Below, in pieces: positions 55,506 to 64,000 of a stretch of 64,000 bases of DNA. The notes under the pieces are model-generated. The model saw only the letters and a program-made list of their open reading frames with translations, searched no databases and had not been told where the DNA came from. The translations under genes and the position numbers were made by a program. Source of the stretch: Glaciibacter superstes DSM 21135 (lineage in GTDB: Bacteria; Actinomycetota; Actinomycetes; Actinomycetales; Microbacteriaceae); NCBI RefSeq assembly GCF_000421145.1, contig NZ_ATWH01000013.1:128566-192565 (forward strand), written 5' to 3'. Every line of letters begins with the position of its first letter. The first letter of the stretch is position 1.

Positions 55506-57250
55506 GCCAGCTAGCCACAGAAACACGTGCAGAGAACGTCTCAGGCGAAGAGCAGCCCCTGCTTCAGGTTCGTGACCTCGAGGTCGGTTTCGAGACCCAG
55601 CGTGGAGTGGTTTCGGCCGTCCGCGGTGTCGACCTGACGCTCTATGCCGGTCAGACCCTTGCGATCGTGGGGGAGTCCGGGTCAGGCAAGACCACAACGG
55701 CGCAGTCCATCATCGACTTGCTTCCGCGTAACGGCAAGGTGACCGCCGGGCAGATCCTGTTCGAAGGACGAGACCTGACGACGCTACCGCCAGCCGCGAT
55801 CGAGGATGTCCGTGGTCGCCTGATCGGTTACGTGCCGCAAGACCCGATGTCGAACCTCAACCCAGTGTGGAGCATCGGCTTCCAGGTGGAGGAGGCGATC
55901 AAGGCCAACAACGTTGCACAGGGCAAGGAAGCACGCCTGCGCACGATCCAGGTCCTGAAAGACGCGGGACTCAGCGATGCAGCCGACCGGCTCAAGCAGT
56001 ATCCCCACCAGTTCTCCGGAGGAATGCGCCAGCGGGTACTCATCGGCATCGGGTTGTCAGCCAAGCCCAAGCTGCTCATCGCCGACGAGCCAACTTCGGC
56101 GCTCGATGTCACCGTGCAGCGCCAGATCCTGGATCACCTGGCAACCCTCACCCGTGACTACGGCACGTCTGTGTTGTTCATCACGCACGACCTCGGCCTG
56201 GCCGCTGAACGTGCGGAGCAACTCGTCGTGATGTACAAGGGCAAGGTGGTGGAGTCCGGGCCATCGCAGGAGATCCTGGCCAACCCGCAGCATCCGTACA
56301 CCCAGCGTCTGGTTTCTGCAGCGCCGAGCCTGGCTTCCCGTCGCATCCAGTCTGCAAAGCATGCGGATGCAGATGACCCGCAGATCTACGCAGGCGGGTC
56401 GACAGACGACACTTTGATCGCACGCGCTGCCGAACGAGAACAGGCGGCTCCGGCCAAAGCCCTGATCTCGGTTGAGAACGTGACGAAAATGTACAAGATT
56501 CGCCAGCAGGGATTCCGATCCGAGAAACTCCTGGCGGTCAACGACGTGTCGTTCGGCGTCCAGAAGGGCACAACGACGGCGCTCGTCGGTGAATCCGGCT
56601 CTGGCAAGTCGACGGTTGCGAAGCTGATCCTGCAGCTCGAGTCCATCACGAGCGGCCGGATCGAGTTCGATGGACAGAATGTCGCCGGGCTCAAAGGTGC
56701 GGAACTGCTGAAGTTCCGCCGCCGTGTGCAGCCGGTCTTCCAGGACCCATATGGAACACTCGACCCGCAGTACAACGTCGGGAACACCATCGCGGAGCCG
56801 CTGCTTGCGCACAAGGTCGGCACGAAGAAGGAACGCCAGGCCAGGGTGCTTGAGTTGCTCGACCAGGTGTCGATGCCATCGGCCACCCGTTTCCGCTACC
56901 CGGGTGAACTGTCTGGCGGACAGCGTCAACGCATCGCTGTTGCGCGGGCGCTGGCGCTGAAGCCCGATGTGCTTGTGCTCGACGAGGCTGTTTCTGCTCT
57001 GGACGTTCTTGTGCAGGGCCAGGTGCTGAACCTCCTCACCGAGCTGCAGACGGAGCTTGATCTGACCTATCTGTTCATCACCCACGACCTCGCGGTGGTG
57101 CGCCTGATCGCCGACAACGTCTGCGTCATGCAGCGTGGGCGGATCGTCGAAGCCGCCTCCACAGACGAGGTGTTCGACAACCCGAAGGAGCAGTACACGC
57201 AGGAATTGCTTGCCGCGATTCCCGGTGGCGACTTCGAGTTCGGGCGGTAG
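55502..57250 (+). CDS. Fused oligopeptide ABC transporter ATPase (OppD-OppF)
   Basis: A 582-residue protein with two complete ATPase domains in one chain. Domain 1 (residues about 15-270) has GESGSGKTTTAQS, FSGGMRQRVLIG and LLIADEPTSALD. Domain 2 (about 315-580) has GESGSGKSTVAKL, LSGGQRQRIAVARAL and VLVLDEAVSALDVL, with Ala-Val in place of the usual Pro-Thr. Each is followed by the oligopeptide-family C-terminal HPYTQRL/EQYTQEL. It completes the Opp operon; such fusions replace separate oppD and oppF. Confidence 0.94.
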   Translation: MSQLATETRAENVSGEEQPLLQVRDLEVGFETQRGVVSAVRGVDLTLYAGQTLAIVGESGSGKTTTAQSIIDLLPRNGKVTAGQILFEGRDLTTLPPAAIEDVRGRLIGYVPQDPMSNLNPVWSIGFQVEEAIKANNVAQGKEARLRTIQVLKDAGLSDAADRLKQYPHQFSGGMRQRVLIGIGLSAKPKLLIADEPTSALDVTVQRQILDHLATLTRDYGTSVLFITHDLGLAAERAEQLVVMYKGKVVESGPSQEILANPQHPYTQRLVSAAPSLASRRIQSAKHADADDPQIYAGGSTDDTLIARAAEREQAAPAKALISVENVTKMYKIRQQGFRSEKLLAVNDVSFGVQKGTTTALVGESGSGKSTVAKLILQLESITSGRIEFDGQNVAGLKGAELLKFRRRVQPVFQDPYGTLDPQYNVGNTIAEPLLAHKVGTKKERQARVLELLDQVSMPSATRFRYPGELSGGQRQRIAVARALALKPDVLVLDEAVSALDVLVQGQVLNLLTELQTELDLTYLFITHDLAVVRLIADNVCVMQRGRIVEAASTDEVFDNPKEQYTQELLAAIPGGDFEFGR

Positions 57251-58056
57251 GCCGCGTCAAGAATATGGCGGGTTCTTCGAGATCGCCGTATACATTGTAG
57301 ATGTGCGCGTGCCGTGCGGGGTTATGATCGTGGCGCCTGACGCGAAAACAGTAGCGAACTATCGTTTGGGGCGCATGGCGAGCTGAGCCGAATCTTCTGC
57401 TACGGTTCGTCAGCGTGGTGATTCGAGGATGCCTCCGGCAGTGGGGTCAGATCGATGTTTGTGCCCGACGAGGGGAAGAATGCGGAGTGTTGTTGGGTCG
57501 CTTTATTGGTGCTGCACTGGAAGCGGTCACGGCCGAGGCCTTTAGCGGACCTCGTTAATGAGCTTGAGACAGATTGTGCTGTTCATGTGTCAATGGCCAA
57601 TAGGAACTGCCCGTAGGCGCCCAGCGGAATTGCCCAGTTTGGTGGCCACGAAAACTGCCCGGTCATGGCCAACAGATCTGCCCACCTGGGGGTCGGTGGC
57701 GTTGAATTACACCACCCGGCGGGACGTGGCCCAGATCGAAGAATCGCGTCACTTTCAGCACCTCTGCGCCTGAGCAGAACGAACGAAATGCGCGGCGCTG
57801 ACGTGCCCGGGGGTTGTTGCGGGTTGACACCCCGTCATCGGGCTTAATGTCGGGGCACCTATACGGGCACCCCGCGCCCAAGCGTCCTTTGAAGCTCAGT
57901 GATTGCGAGGGAGTGCCTGCGGGGGTCCCCAAGTGGCACAAGCTCGTGGCGTTGATCCGGTTACGCCCGTGTCGCAATGAGTTCGTGGCAATACGTTCAG
58001 CGAACAAGATCCACCTCACCATCGAAGGATTTCTTTAGAAAGGATCGTTTCTATGA
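57251..58056 (+). other. Long intergenic stretch with mobile-element end
   Basis: No convincing gene was found in these 806 bases. They contain the IS21-like terminal repeats at 57586-57700. At about 57825 there is a TTGACA followed 15 bases later by TAATGT, a possible promoter for the HTH-MFS pair. AAAGGA at 58040-58045 is the only ribosome-site-like sequence. The rest has no visible structure. Confidence 0.55.
57586..57700. mobile_element. Orphan IS21-family-like terminal end
   Basis: Four spaced copies of a binding-site-like word occur: ATGGCCAATAGGAACTGCCC, AGCGGAATTGCCC, GTGGCCACGAAAACTGCCC and ATGGCCAACAGATCTGCCC. Multiple repeats of 'GGCCAA...CTGCCC' beginning next to TGT are a feature of IS21-family ends. 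No istA or istB frame and no second end are in the window, so this is a remnant or a recombination scar at the edge of the acquired region. Confidence 0.55.
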
Positions 58057-58758
58057 TTGACTAGTTGGGTGAGTATCGAAGACAGCGAACGACAAGGGCG
58101 TGACTCTTTGGATCAGCCCCTTTTTGACCCCGCGCGTGATGTTGTGACGGAGGCCGCCGCCCTTCAGGCACTCGCCCATCCGTTGCGGTTGAGACTCCTC
58201 GGCTTGTTGCGTCTGTATGGGCCGTCCACCGCAACCCGGTTGGCCGAGGTTTGTGGCGAATCTCCGGCGCTCGTGAGCTATCACGTGCGAAAGCTCGCGG
58301 CAGGCAATGTGATCGTTGAGGCCGAACAGGCTGACCTCAACGGCGTCTCGACCCACAGTCGCGACCGGTGGTGGAAGGCAGCGCGAAGGTCCACCTTCAC
58401 CGGCTTGCCACCCGAAGGAGACGAGGAGTCAGCAGCCTTGCTCGACGAGTTCGCTTCCGCTGTCCTCTCGCTCAACACGGATCGCGCGAGGGGTTGGCTA
58501 AGCGCGCAGCACAAGTGGCCGCGGCGATGGCAGGAGGCGAGCACATTCAGCGATGTCCCACTTCGGCTCACAGCCGAGGAAACACGCTGTCTAAAGCATG
58601 ACATGGCAGCTCTCCTAGCGAGCTACCGCAGACACGACTCGACCGCCGTGGCCGAAGAGGGTGTCCCGGATGATGCTGTGATCGTCGCAGCGCAGTTCCT
58701 GCTTTTTCCCGATCCCGAACAAGATGCACCTTCGGCAGAACCTCCGCGCAACATATGA
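58057..58758 (+). CDS. ArsR-like winged-helix regulator of an MFS gene
   Basis: A 233-residue protein. The winged helix is at residues about 30-95: ALQALAHPLRLRLLGLLRLYG, then ESPALVSYHVRKLAAGNVIVE. The C-terminal part (RWWKAARRSTF onwards) is a helical domain found in MarR/ArsR-type regulators that sit beside drug exporters. The start is uncertain: TTG 58057 or GTG 58069, with AAAGGA upstream. Its stop overlaps the MFS start (ATGA). Confidence 0.82.
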   Translation: MTSWVSIEDSERQGRDSLDQPLFDPARDVVTEAAALQALAHPLRLRLLGLLRLYGPSTATRLAEVCGESPALVSYHVRKLAAGNVIVEAEQADLNGVSTHSRDRWWKAARRSTFTGLPPEGDEESAALLDEFASAVLSLNTDRARGWLSAQHKWPRRWQEASTFSDVPLRLTAEETRCLKHDMAALLASYRRHDSTAVAEEGVPDDAVIVAAQFLLFPDPEQDAPSAEPPRNI

Positions 58759-60014
58759 GCGATTTCGCGACAGGGCGGTTCGGCCCTGCGCGGATTAGGC
58801 TGGTTGCACTGCTGACCGCGCACACGTCGGCCCAGACCGGCAATACGATCACTGTGCTCGCCACCCCCTTCTTCGTTCTCTCACAAGGGGGGTCGGCCCT
58901 TAACGTGGGTCTAGCGAGCACCTTCGCGACCGTCCCCATCATCATCGGGGGGCCGATGGGCGCTGTCCTGGTCGACAGACTCGGGCAGCGACTCTCAAGC
59001 ATCATCGCGGACGTCGCCAGCGCGGCCACCGTCCTAGCGATCGCCGTACTCTCATACCACGGCCTTCTGCCGTTCTGGGGGTTCCTGCTGTTGATCTTTG
59101 CCAGTGGCCTGCTCGACACCCCTGGCCAGACCGCCCGTACCGTCTTGATGCCCGACGTCTCGGCCGAGGCAGGCGCACCTCTCGCTCGGACCGTGGGTTT
59201 CGCTACGGGGGCCGAGCGTGCAGCGACCCTAGTGGGCGCGCCGCTCGGCGGCTTCCTTGTTAGCCTTCTCGGCGCATCCGCCGCGTTCGCGGTGACCGGC
59301 GTCTTCTTCGTTATTTCTTCTCTGCTCGTGCTGACCCTCGTGCGCACGCCGCACTCCCGGTCTCGCATCGGCGCCGCTATTGCGGAGACTCCTTCGTACT
59401 GGCGTGACCTCGCCGACGGCTTCCGGTTCGTCGTTCAGCAACCGTTGTTGCGCCTCATAGTCGTCATGGTCTTCATGACCAACCTGCTCGACGCGGGTCG
59501 ATTCTCCGTGCTGCTACCTCTCCGCTCAGAGGCCTGGCCGGAGGGGGCCAGCGCCGTCGGGCTCATCAGTGGGGCCCTCGGTGCTGGCGCTCTGGCCGGC
59601 TCCCTGCTGTTCGGTTTCATCGGGCACCGCGTGCGTAGGCGCCCGCTCTTCGTAGTCGCATTCCTGATCGCAGGCGGGCCGTTGTCACTGGCATTCGCTT
59701 CATCGATACCGCTTCCAGCGCTCCTCGTAGTCTCAGTCGTCACTGGGCTGGCGTCAGGTACGCTAAACCCGATCATCGGCACTCTGAGGCTAGAGCTCGC
59801 ACCCCAAGCGATGCGAGCTAGGGCGCAGAGCCTTATGATCGCCGGGTCGTGGGCCGGCATCCCGATCGGTTCGCTGCTCGCCGGTGCGAGCGTCGGATGG
59901 ATCGGGGTGCAAGCATCATTCCTGGTGATCGGAGCGATCTACATGATCGTGGCCATGCTGCCAATCAGTGGAGGGGCTTGGAAAGGCATGGACCAAGATC
60001 CCCGCCGCCGATGA
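58755..60014 (+). CDS. MFS exporter (drug efflux type)
   Basis: A 419-residue protein with about 12 helices. Motif A is degenerate (GPMGAVLVDRLGQRLSSI). The region LDTPGQTARTVLMPDVS is typical of the MFS_3/enterobactin-exporter-like branch. It is coupled to its regulator by four bases. Its position between an IS21-like end and an NRPS cluster makes export of a toxic or self-made compound plausible, but not shown. Confidence 0.85.
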   Translation: MSDFATGRFGPARIRLVALLTAHTSAQTGNTITVLATPFFVLSQGGSALNVGLASTFATVPIIIGGPMGAVLVDRLGQRLSSIIADVASAATVLAIAVLSYHGLLPFWGFLLLIFASGLLDTPGQTARTVLMPDVSAEAGAPLARTVGFATGAERAATLVGAPLGGFLVSLLGASAAFAVTGVFFVISSLLVLTLVRTPHSRSRIGAAIAETPSYWRDLADGFRFVVQQPLLRLIVVMVFMTNLLDAGRFSVLLPLRSEAWPEGASAVGLISGALGAGALAGSLLFGFIGHRVRRRPLFVVAFLIAGGPLSLAFASSIPLPALLVVSVVTGLASGTLNPIIGTLRLELAPQAMRARAQSLMIAGSWAGIPIGSLLAGASVGWIGVQASFLVIGAIYMIVAMLPISGGAWKGMDQDPRRR

Positions 60015-60782
60015 CCCTGAGGGCCGTCAATTCGGGTGGCGATTGTCGTGGAACTGATCGCCGGGTCAGCGGTCGAGAGCGGACACGTCCGGTTGACGTT
60101 CCTCTTGCGGGCGCGTTCCCCTTCAGGGAGGGCTGATCGTGTCAGTGCCCGTGAATGTGGGCAGCCAGTCTTCGGCCATCCATCTACGAAGCGGGTCGCC
60201 TCCTCCGCGCGGGTACCAGTCACTAGTGATCTGCGTGCTGACTCGATCCAGGAAGCTGGCCGGTTGGTTGGAGTGTGCGATATGTGCCCAGAACGGTGAT
60301 GCGATCGCTGAGGTCAGCCGGGCGATCGACGGATACATCGCCGCGGAGACTGCGGGTTGCTCCTGCGCCGGCTCGTGACGGCGGTTCGAAGCAAGTTCTT
60401 CGTATACGACCCCGAACTCGTTTGGTCCCGATCGAGCGACCATTCCGCCGCAATGCTCCGGCAAGGCGCAGTCGACGTAGGTAAGCAGAGCATGTCTGCT
60501 TCGGAGACGACATTATGCCTCACATCAGATAGTGGATGGGTGCCTCCGGAAGGTTCCATAATTCGACCATAGTTGCTTGACAGCGCTTTGCAAACATTTG
60601 TTTGTAAGTGCTCCGTCCGTGCGGATATGAGTAAGTGCGTGTGAGGGACATCGGACCGCAGGCCAGATTGCCACAGGAACGATCACTTACCAGGAGCTGC
60701 ATTGAGCGCCAAATTCTAGGCAGAGCGCCAGGTGGCTAGTCTTTAGTCCCATGCATAACGAATTCTTGAAGCCTGCTACTGC
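60015..60782. other. Mostly decayed intergenic region before the NRPS cluster
   Basis: Beyond a possible gene fragment at 60123-60464 (reverse), the region holds TTGACA at 60577-60582 followed by a CAAAC-attt-GTTTG dyad (60591-60604), which look like a promoter and operator with no open frame behind them. A 12-codon leader frame at 60751-60789 overlaps the next gene. G+C content falls visibly from about 60540 on. Confidence 0.5.
60123..60464 (-). CDS. Unrecognised protein or gene fragment
   Basis: A 113-codon frame from ATG 60464 (MPEHCGGMVARSG ... ITSDWYPRGGGDPLRRW ... GTDTISPP). Third codon positions are rich in G/C as in true genes of this genome, and the amino-acid mix is balanced, so it may be or have been coding. 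No family is recognised, and no ribosome site precedes it. It could be the end of a truncated gene. Confidence 0.35.
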   Translation of the reverse strand: MPEHCGGMVARSGPNEFGVVYEELASNRRHEPAQEQPAVSAAMYPSIARLTSAIASPFWAHIAHSNQPASFLDRVSTQITSDWYPRGGGDPLRRWMAEDWLPTFTGTDTISPP

Positions 60783-60789
60783 ATGCTAA
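60751..60789 (+). CDS. Possible 12-residue leader peptide overlapping the PPTase start
   Basis: ATG 60751 opens MHNEFLKPATAC and stops with TAA at 60787-60789, five bases past the first base of the PPTase ATG (60783). A -10-like TAGTCT (60737-60742) would place the transcript start at about 60750, i.e. on this ATG. PPTase has no ribosome site of its own, so coupled re-initiation is possible. Confidence 0.35.
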   Translation: MHNEFLKPATAC

Positions 60790-61472
60790 TCGACGGCGTC
60801 GTTGAGGATCCGGTTATCGGTTCGGACTCAGAGATTGAACTAAAGCACCCCCTGTCCGCTGCGGAGCGTGCAGCTGTGTCACATGCGGCGCCCAATCGTC
60901 TCGCGGAATTCACGACAGTGCGCGCCTGCGCGGCGCGGGCGCTTCGACGGCTCGGAGAGTATGAGACCGAAATCGTTCCCGACGCACATCGAGCGCCCAT
61001 CTGGCCGCGTCACCTCGTTGGAAGTTTGACACATTGCGAGGGGTATTGCGCAGCCGCAGTCGCGCGAAAGGCTCATATTCGAGGAATCGGTATAGACGTC
61101 GAGCCGAATCTGCCCATCTCCGACGAGTTGACACGTCAGCTGATCCTTGGCGCAGAGGAGCACGCCTTGTGCCAGGCGCTCGCATTTAATCATGCTTCGA
61201 TCAACTGGGAGCGGTTGATTTTCAGTGCCAAGGAGAGCCTATTCAAAGCTTGGTGGCCTCTCACACTGACCTGGCTGGACTTTGATGACGTGGTCCTCCT
61301 ACCGCGCGCGAATGGGGACTTCGTAGCGCACATATCTGGAGAGCTAGCTGCCATGAAACTCTTTGGCTCATCAGAAGTAGTTGGGAGGTGGGCTGCGGGC
61401 CGCGGTTTTATCATGACGAGCGTTGTGCTGCCTGTTGACGAACACATTGGCGAGCCACGGTGCACCGACTGA
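60783..61472 (+). CDS. 4'-phosphopantetheinyl transferase, EntD/Sfp superfamily
   Basis: A 229-residue enzyme that attaches the phosphopantetheine arm to carrier proteins. The superfamily motifs are present: P1 VGSLTHCEGYCAAAVA (80-95), P2 GIGIDVEP with the Mg2+ ligands D105 and E107, and P3 FSAKESLFKAW with K150-E151. The SLTHxxGY form is of the EntD (siderophore/NRPS) branch. Next to an MbtH gene and an NRPS gene, it probably activates that synthetase. Codons are more A/T-rich than in the core genes. Confidence 0.93.
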   Translation: MLIDGVVEDPVIGSDSEIELKHPLSAAERAAVSHAAPNRLAEFTTVRACAARALRRLGEYETEIVPDAHRAPIWPRHLVGSLTHCEGYCAAAVARKAHIRGIGIDVEPNLPISDELTRQLILGAEEHALCQALAFNHASINWERLIFSAKESLFKAWWPLTLTWLDFDDVVLLPRANGDFVAHISGELAAMKLFGSSEVVGRWAAGRGFIMTSVVLPVDEHIGEPRCTD

Positions 61473-61565
61473 TCTGGCTTCAGAACGCGGCTGAAGTGGT
61501 GAAAATGGACGAGTAGTCTCAGGTTTTCAAGGTCTCGTCGTTTCGAGTGAATCGCGAGAGCATTA

Positions 61566-61605
61566 ATGTCAGGTCGCAAGAACTGACATATTATCATGCT
61601 GATAA
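61566..61605. promoter_or_regulatory. Two dyads upstream of the mbtH-NRPS genes
   Basis: ATGTCAG (61566-61572) and CTGACAT (61583-61589) form one dyad with a ten-base spacer. TTATCA-tgc-TGATAA (61591-61605) is a second, perfect and AT-rich. Both lie in the 210-base gap between the PPTase and mbtH, about 80-115 bases before mbtH. They are candidate operators; neither matches the IdeR/DmdR iron-box consensus. Confidence 0.5.
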
Positions 61606-61682
61606 AAGGGGGTAGACAACCTGCTCGGGCGCGTGAATACTGTGCTGTGTAGCAACCTAGACGCACATCATGAGGGGTCCCC

Positions 61683-61904
61683 ATGCAGGATATTAATGAA
61701 GTCGATGAAATGTTCCAAGTCGTCCTAAACCACGAAGAGCAATATTCAATCTGGGCAATCGGGCGGGAGCTGCCCCTAGGGTGGCGTCCTGACGGGATGG
61801 AAGGATCCAAGGAAGAGTGCCTGGCACATATTGACGTCGTCTGGACGGATATGCGACCTCTGAGCTTGCGACAGAGGATGGCCCAATCGAATGAGTTCGG
61901 TTAG
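61683..61904 (+). CDS. MbtH-like protein
   Basis: A 73-residue chaperone-like activator of NRPS adenylation domains. The signature is complete: [37 protein letters not shown] and [20 protein letters not shown] lies six bases before ATG 61683. It overlaps the NRPS gene by 14 bases (61891-61904), so the pair is cotranslated and likely works as a complex. Confidence 0.95.
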   Translation: MQDINEVDEMFQVVLNHEEQYSIWAIGRELPLGWRPDGMEGSKEECLAHIDVVWTDMRPLSLRQRMAQSNEFG

Positions 61905-64000
61905 ACGGCAGGTCGTTGTGCGAGCCGATGTGCCTTGGTCAAATAGCTCGGTTGACGATCAAGGGATCGACACCGCTACCGAGAGGCTCCCGCAGACTCC
62001 GGCCGGCGAAGCACTCGAGAAGATTGTCCTTGAGGTCCTCGGGGATGACCGCTTGGACCGTGGGGGAAAGACGTCACACTTCGGTGTTGAAGTTCGCTCC
62101 CGAATTGAAGCGGCTTTCGGCGTTGAACTCTCGCCGGAAGAGATACTAGGTGCTGGCAGCACCGGAGCTTTGCTCGGCCTCGTAGAGCGCGCACTTGCTA
62201 GTTCATTCAGCGACATGTTTGGCGACGCTCCTCTCACCGAGAGCTCCTTTCTTGAGGTGGCCGTTGTGGAGCCGATTCCCCAAATTTCAAGAGAGGGACA
62301 GTTGGTCACTTCCTTCGGTCAACAGCGATTGTGGCTGATTGAACAGCTTCGACCAGGAACATCCGAATACGTGGTTCCAGTAGCAATTCGCTTCACGGGA
62401 CCGTTCCGTATTGACCTCCTTGAGCGAGCGCTTGAGACAGTCGCCGCTCGCCATGAAGTGTTGCGGACGCGGATCGTGACCTATGACGGTGTGCCGGTCC
62501 AAAGAATCGACTCGGTCGTGAGGTTGGATCTGAAACCAGTCCGGTGCCCGCTTGGGGAGGTACGGGAATTCATCCGTCAAGGGACGAACCAGAGTTTCGA
62601 TCTCGAAAAGGATCAGCTATTCCGTGTTCAGCTTTTTGATATAGGACGAGATGGGTTCGTCTTGGCTTTCTACTTCCACCATGCAATTTTTGACAATTGG
62701 TCTGCGGGCGTACTGGTGAAGGAGCTGGAAGCATCCTACGAGGCGTTGTCGTCGGGGAAGCCGTTATTGCTTCCGGATCTCCCAGTGCAATATTCCGACT
62801 TTGCTGCATGGCAGCGCCAAGAAACGACAGGCAATGCCTTGGAAACCGAGTTGCGCTTTTGGAGGGGCCAGCTGGACGGTCTCGCGCCGCTTGAGATGCC
62901 CACAGACCATCCCCGACCAGATCGATGGGATCCTATCGGGAACGTTCTTACTATCGAAGTGCCCAGCGCACTCGTCGATTCTGTGCTCTCCCTTGGAAGC
63001 TCTCACGGGGCGACACCATTCGTAAGTTTTCTATCGGCTTTTCAGGTGATGCTTGCACGGTACGGACAAACGGATGATATCTCCGTTGGTGTTCCCGTGG
63101 CAGGAAGGACCCGTTCTGAAACCGAGGACTTGATCGGCTTCTTCGCCAACACGGTCGTAGTGCGTTCTGTGGTCAAAAATGAACTCGCGTTCACATCCTT
63201 CCTTCAGAATGTGAAGCAGACGGTCGAGGCCGCCATAGCGCATCAAGATCTTCCCTTCGAGCGTGTCGTAGCCGAAATGTCTCCTGACCGCGATTTATCT
63301 CGAAATCCGCTGTGCCAGGTGATGTTTGTGGTCCAGAACAGCGGCGCGACTGACCAGCATTTCGGCCTTGGAGAGGCCAGGGGCGAGTTCTTGCATGTTG
63401 GCAATGAGGCCGCGAAGTTCGACATTTCCTGGACCATGCAGTCGCTGGAGAGCGGCGGATTCTCTGTCGACATCGTCTATTCTGAGCGATTGTTCGATCG
63501 CTCTTCAATTGAACACATGACCCATCAGTATCTTCAGCTACTTCGGTCAATCGTAGATACGCCTGAAGAGCAGTTGGGGAAGCTCAGGTTGGTTCAGCCC
63601 GACGACCGCAGCGGCTCAGGGCAACACCCGAACTTCATCGCCGGGTCTGTGTCTCTGTCTGTTGTTGAGTTGTTTGCCGACTCGGTGGCACGCGACCCGG
63701 CCTCGGTCGCCTTGATCCATGGTGATGAAGAAATGTCGTACGACGAGCTGGACCGCCGATCAAGCAAGCTCGCACATCACCTACGTAGCGTGGGGGTTGG
63801 GCCCGAAGTACTGGTTGCCGTTCTCCTGCCGCGGAGCGCGGAAGTCGTGGTGACTTGGCTCGCCATCCTGAAAGCTGGTGGGGCTTATGTTCCACTCGAT
63901 CCTCAGCATCCGACCAAACGTTTATCTTATGTCCTGGAAGACACCGCTGCGCCTGTCCTCATCACCGACACCGCGACCCGGACACACGTCCCTGAATACC
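61891..64000 (+). CDS. Non-ribosomal peptide synthetase (carrier-like, C, start of A; 3' end beyond window)
   Basis: The frame is open for 703 codons from ATG 61891 to the window edge. Residues about 1-37 are an unassigned N-terminus. Residues about 38-105 resemble a peptidyl-carrier domain, with [20 protein letters not shown] and [12 protein letters not shown]62 would carry the phosphopantetheine (GGKTS instead of GGHS). From about residue 140 a condensation domain begins ([15 protein letters not shown]); its catalytic motif is HHAIFDN (H263-D268), with N for the usual G, then [10 protein letters not shown] and FFANTVVVR. From about residue 587 an adenylation domain starts ([26 protein letters not shown]) and is cut before the substrate-binding pocket, so the amino acid cannot be predicted. 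Confidence 0.93.
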   Translation, partial: MSSVRRQVVVRADVPWSNSSVDDQGIDTATERLPQTPAGEALEKIVLEVLGDDRLDRGGKTSHFGVEVRSRIEAAFGVELSPEEILGAGSTGALLGLVERALASSFSDMFGDAPLTESSFLEVAVVEPIPQISREGQLVTSFGQQRLWLIEQLRPGTSEYVVPVAIRFTGPFRIDLLERALETVAARHEVLRTRIVTYDGVPVQRIDSVVRLDLKPVRCPLGEVREFIRQGTNQSFDLEKDQLFRVQLFDIGRDGFVLAFYFHHAIFDNWSAGVLVKELEASYEALSSGKPLLLPDLPVQYSDFAAWQRQETTGNALETELRFWRGQLDGLAPLEMPTDHPRPDRWDPIGNVLTIEVPSALVDSVLSLGSSHGATPFVSFLSAFQVMLARYGQTDDISVGVPVAGRTRSETEDLIGFFANTVVVRSVVKNELAFTSFLQNVKQTVEAAIAHQDLPFERVVAEMSPDRDLSRNPLCQVMFVVQNSGATDQHFGLGEARGEFLHVGNEAAKFDISWTMQSLESGGFSVDIVYSERLFDRSSIEHMTHQYLQLLRSIVDTPEEQLGKLRLVQPDDRSGSGQHPNFIAGSVSLSVVELFADSVARDPASVALIHGDEEMSYDELDRRSSKLAHHLRSVGVGPEVLVAVLLPRSAEVVVTWLAILKAGGAYVPLDPQHPTKRLSYVLEDTAAPVLITDTATRTHVPEY

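Noticed and set aside
57558..57773. 71-codon forward frame in the gap before the HTH-MFS pair
   Set aside because: It is laid over the IS21-like repeats; the repeated residues come from the repeated DNA sites.

Overview
The window is high-GC chromosomal DNA from an actinobacterium, most likely a member of the Microbacteriaceae. The evidence is a mycothiol S-conjugate amidase (mca), small actinobacterial families (DUF4307, DUF4245), many GTG/TTG starts, probable leaderless genes, an actinobacterial LemA-HtpX pair, and terminators without U-tracts. Genus was not determined. No rRNA, tRNA or CRISPR array was seen.

Layout. 1-1332 holds the 5' part of a secreted Ig-like surface protein (reverse strand, cut by the left edge). 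1516-7584 is a tightly overlapping operon: TetR regulator, sugar-type MFS carrier, PLP-dependent aldolase/racemase-like enzyme, FAD lactone oxidase and GH1 beta-glucosidase. 7645-27795 is mostly conserved core: ABC exporter, LemA-HtpX, a YcaQ/AlkZ-like glycosylase with an internal 15-bp repeat, AI-2E transporter, threonine ammonia-lyase, greA, mca, uppS, a class V aminotransferase, phoH, prepilin peptidase, a reverse-strand run xseA-xseB-DUF4245-carbonic anhydrase-fumC, and divergent ispH. 27836-28478 is a vapBC pair whose toxin is frameshifted. 28562-35758 is again core: methyltransferase, fba and glpX (divergent), rmuC, a DnaQ-type exonuclease and ychF.

35923-39825 is an accessory stretch. 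It holds an ArsR-SRPBCC-SnoaL-TfoX cluster, then a decayed islet with an orphan barstar, a GNAT gene, and remnants of GNAT, VOC, HNH and VapC genes. 40937-43488 is a copper-oxidase operon. 43785-48589 is the glycine-cleavage operon gcvT-gcvH-gcvP behind a tandem glycine riboswitch. 48708-51614 (reverse) carries an acetate-type symporter with its DUF485 partner and a CPBP protease. 51890-57250 is an oligopeptide ABC operon whose two ATPases are fused in one chain.

From 57251 to the right edge the DNA looks acquired: an orphan IS21-like end, an HTH-MFS export pair, about 770 bases of mostly decayed DNA, and then the beginning of a non-ribosomal peptide cluster. That cluster has a phosphopantetheinyl transferase, an MbtH protein and an NRPS that starts with a carrier-like domain followed by condensation and adenylation domains and runs off the window. 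It is visibly richer in A/T than the core and is the most promising place for an undescribed system.
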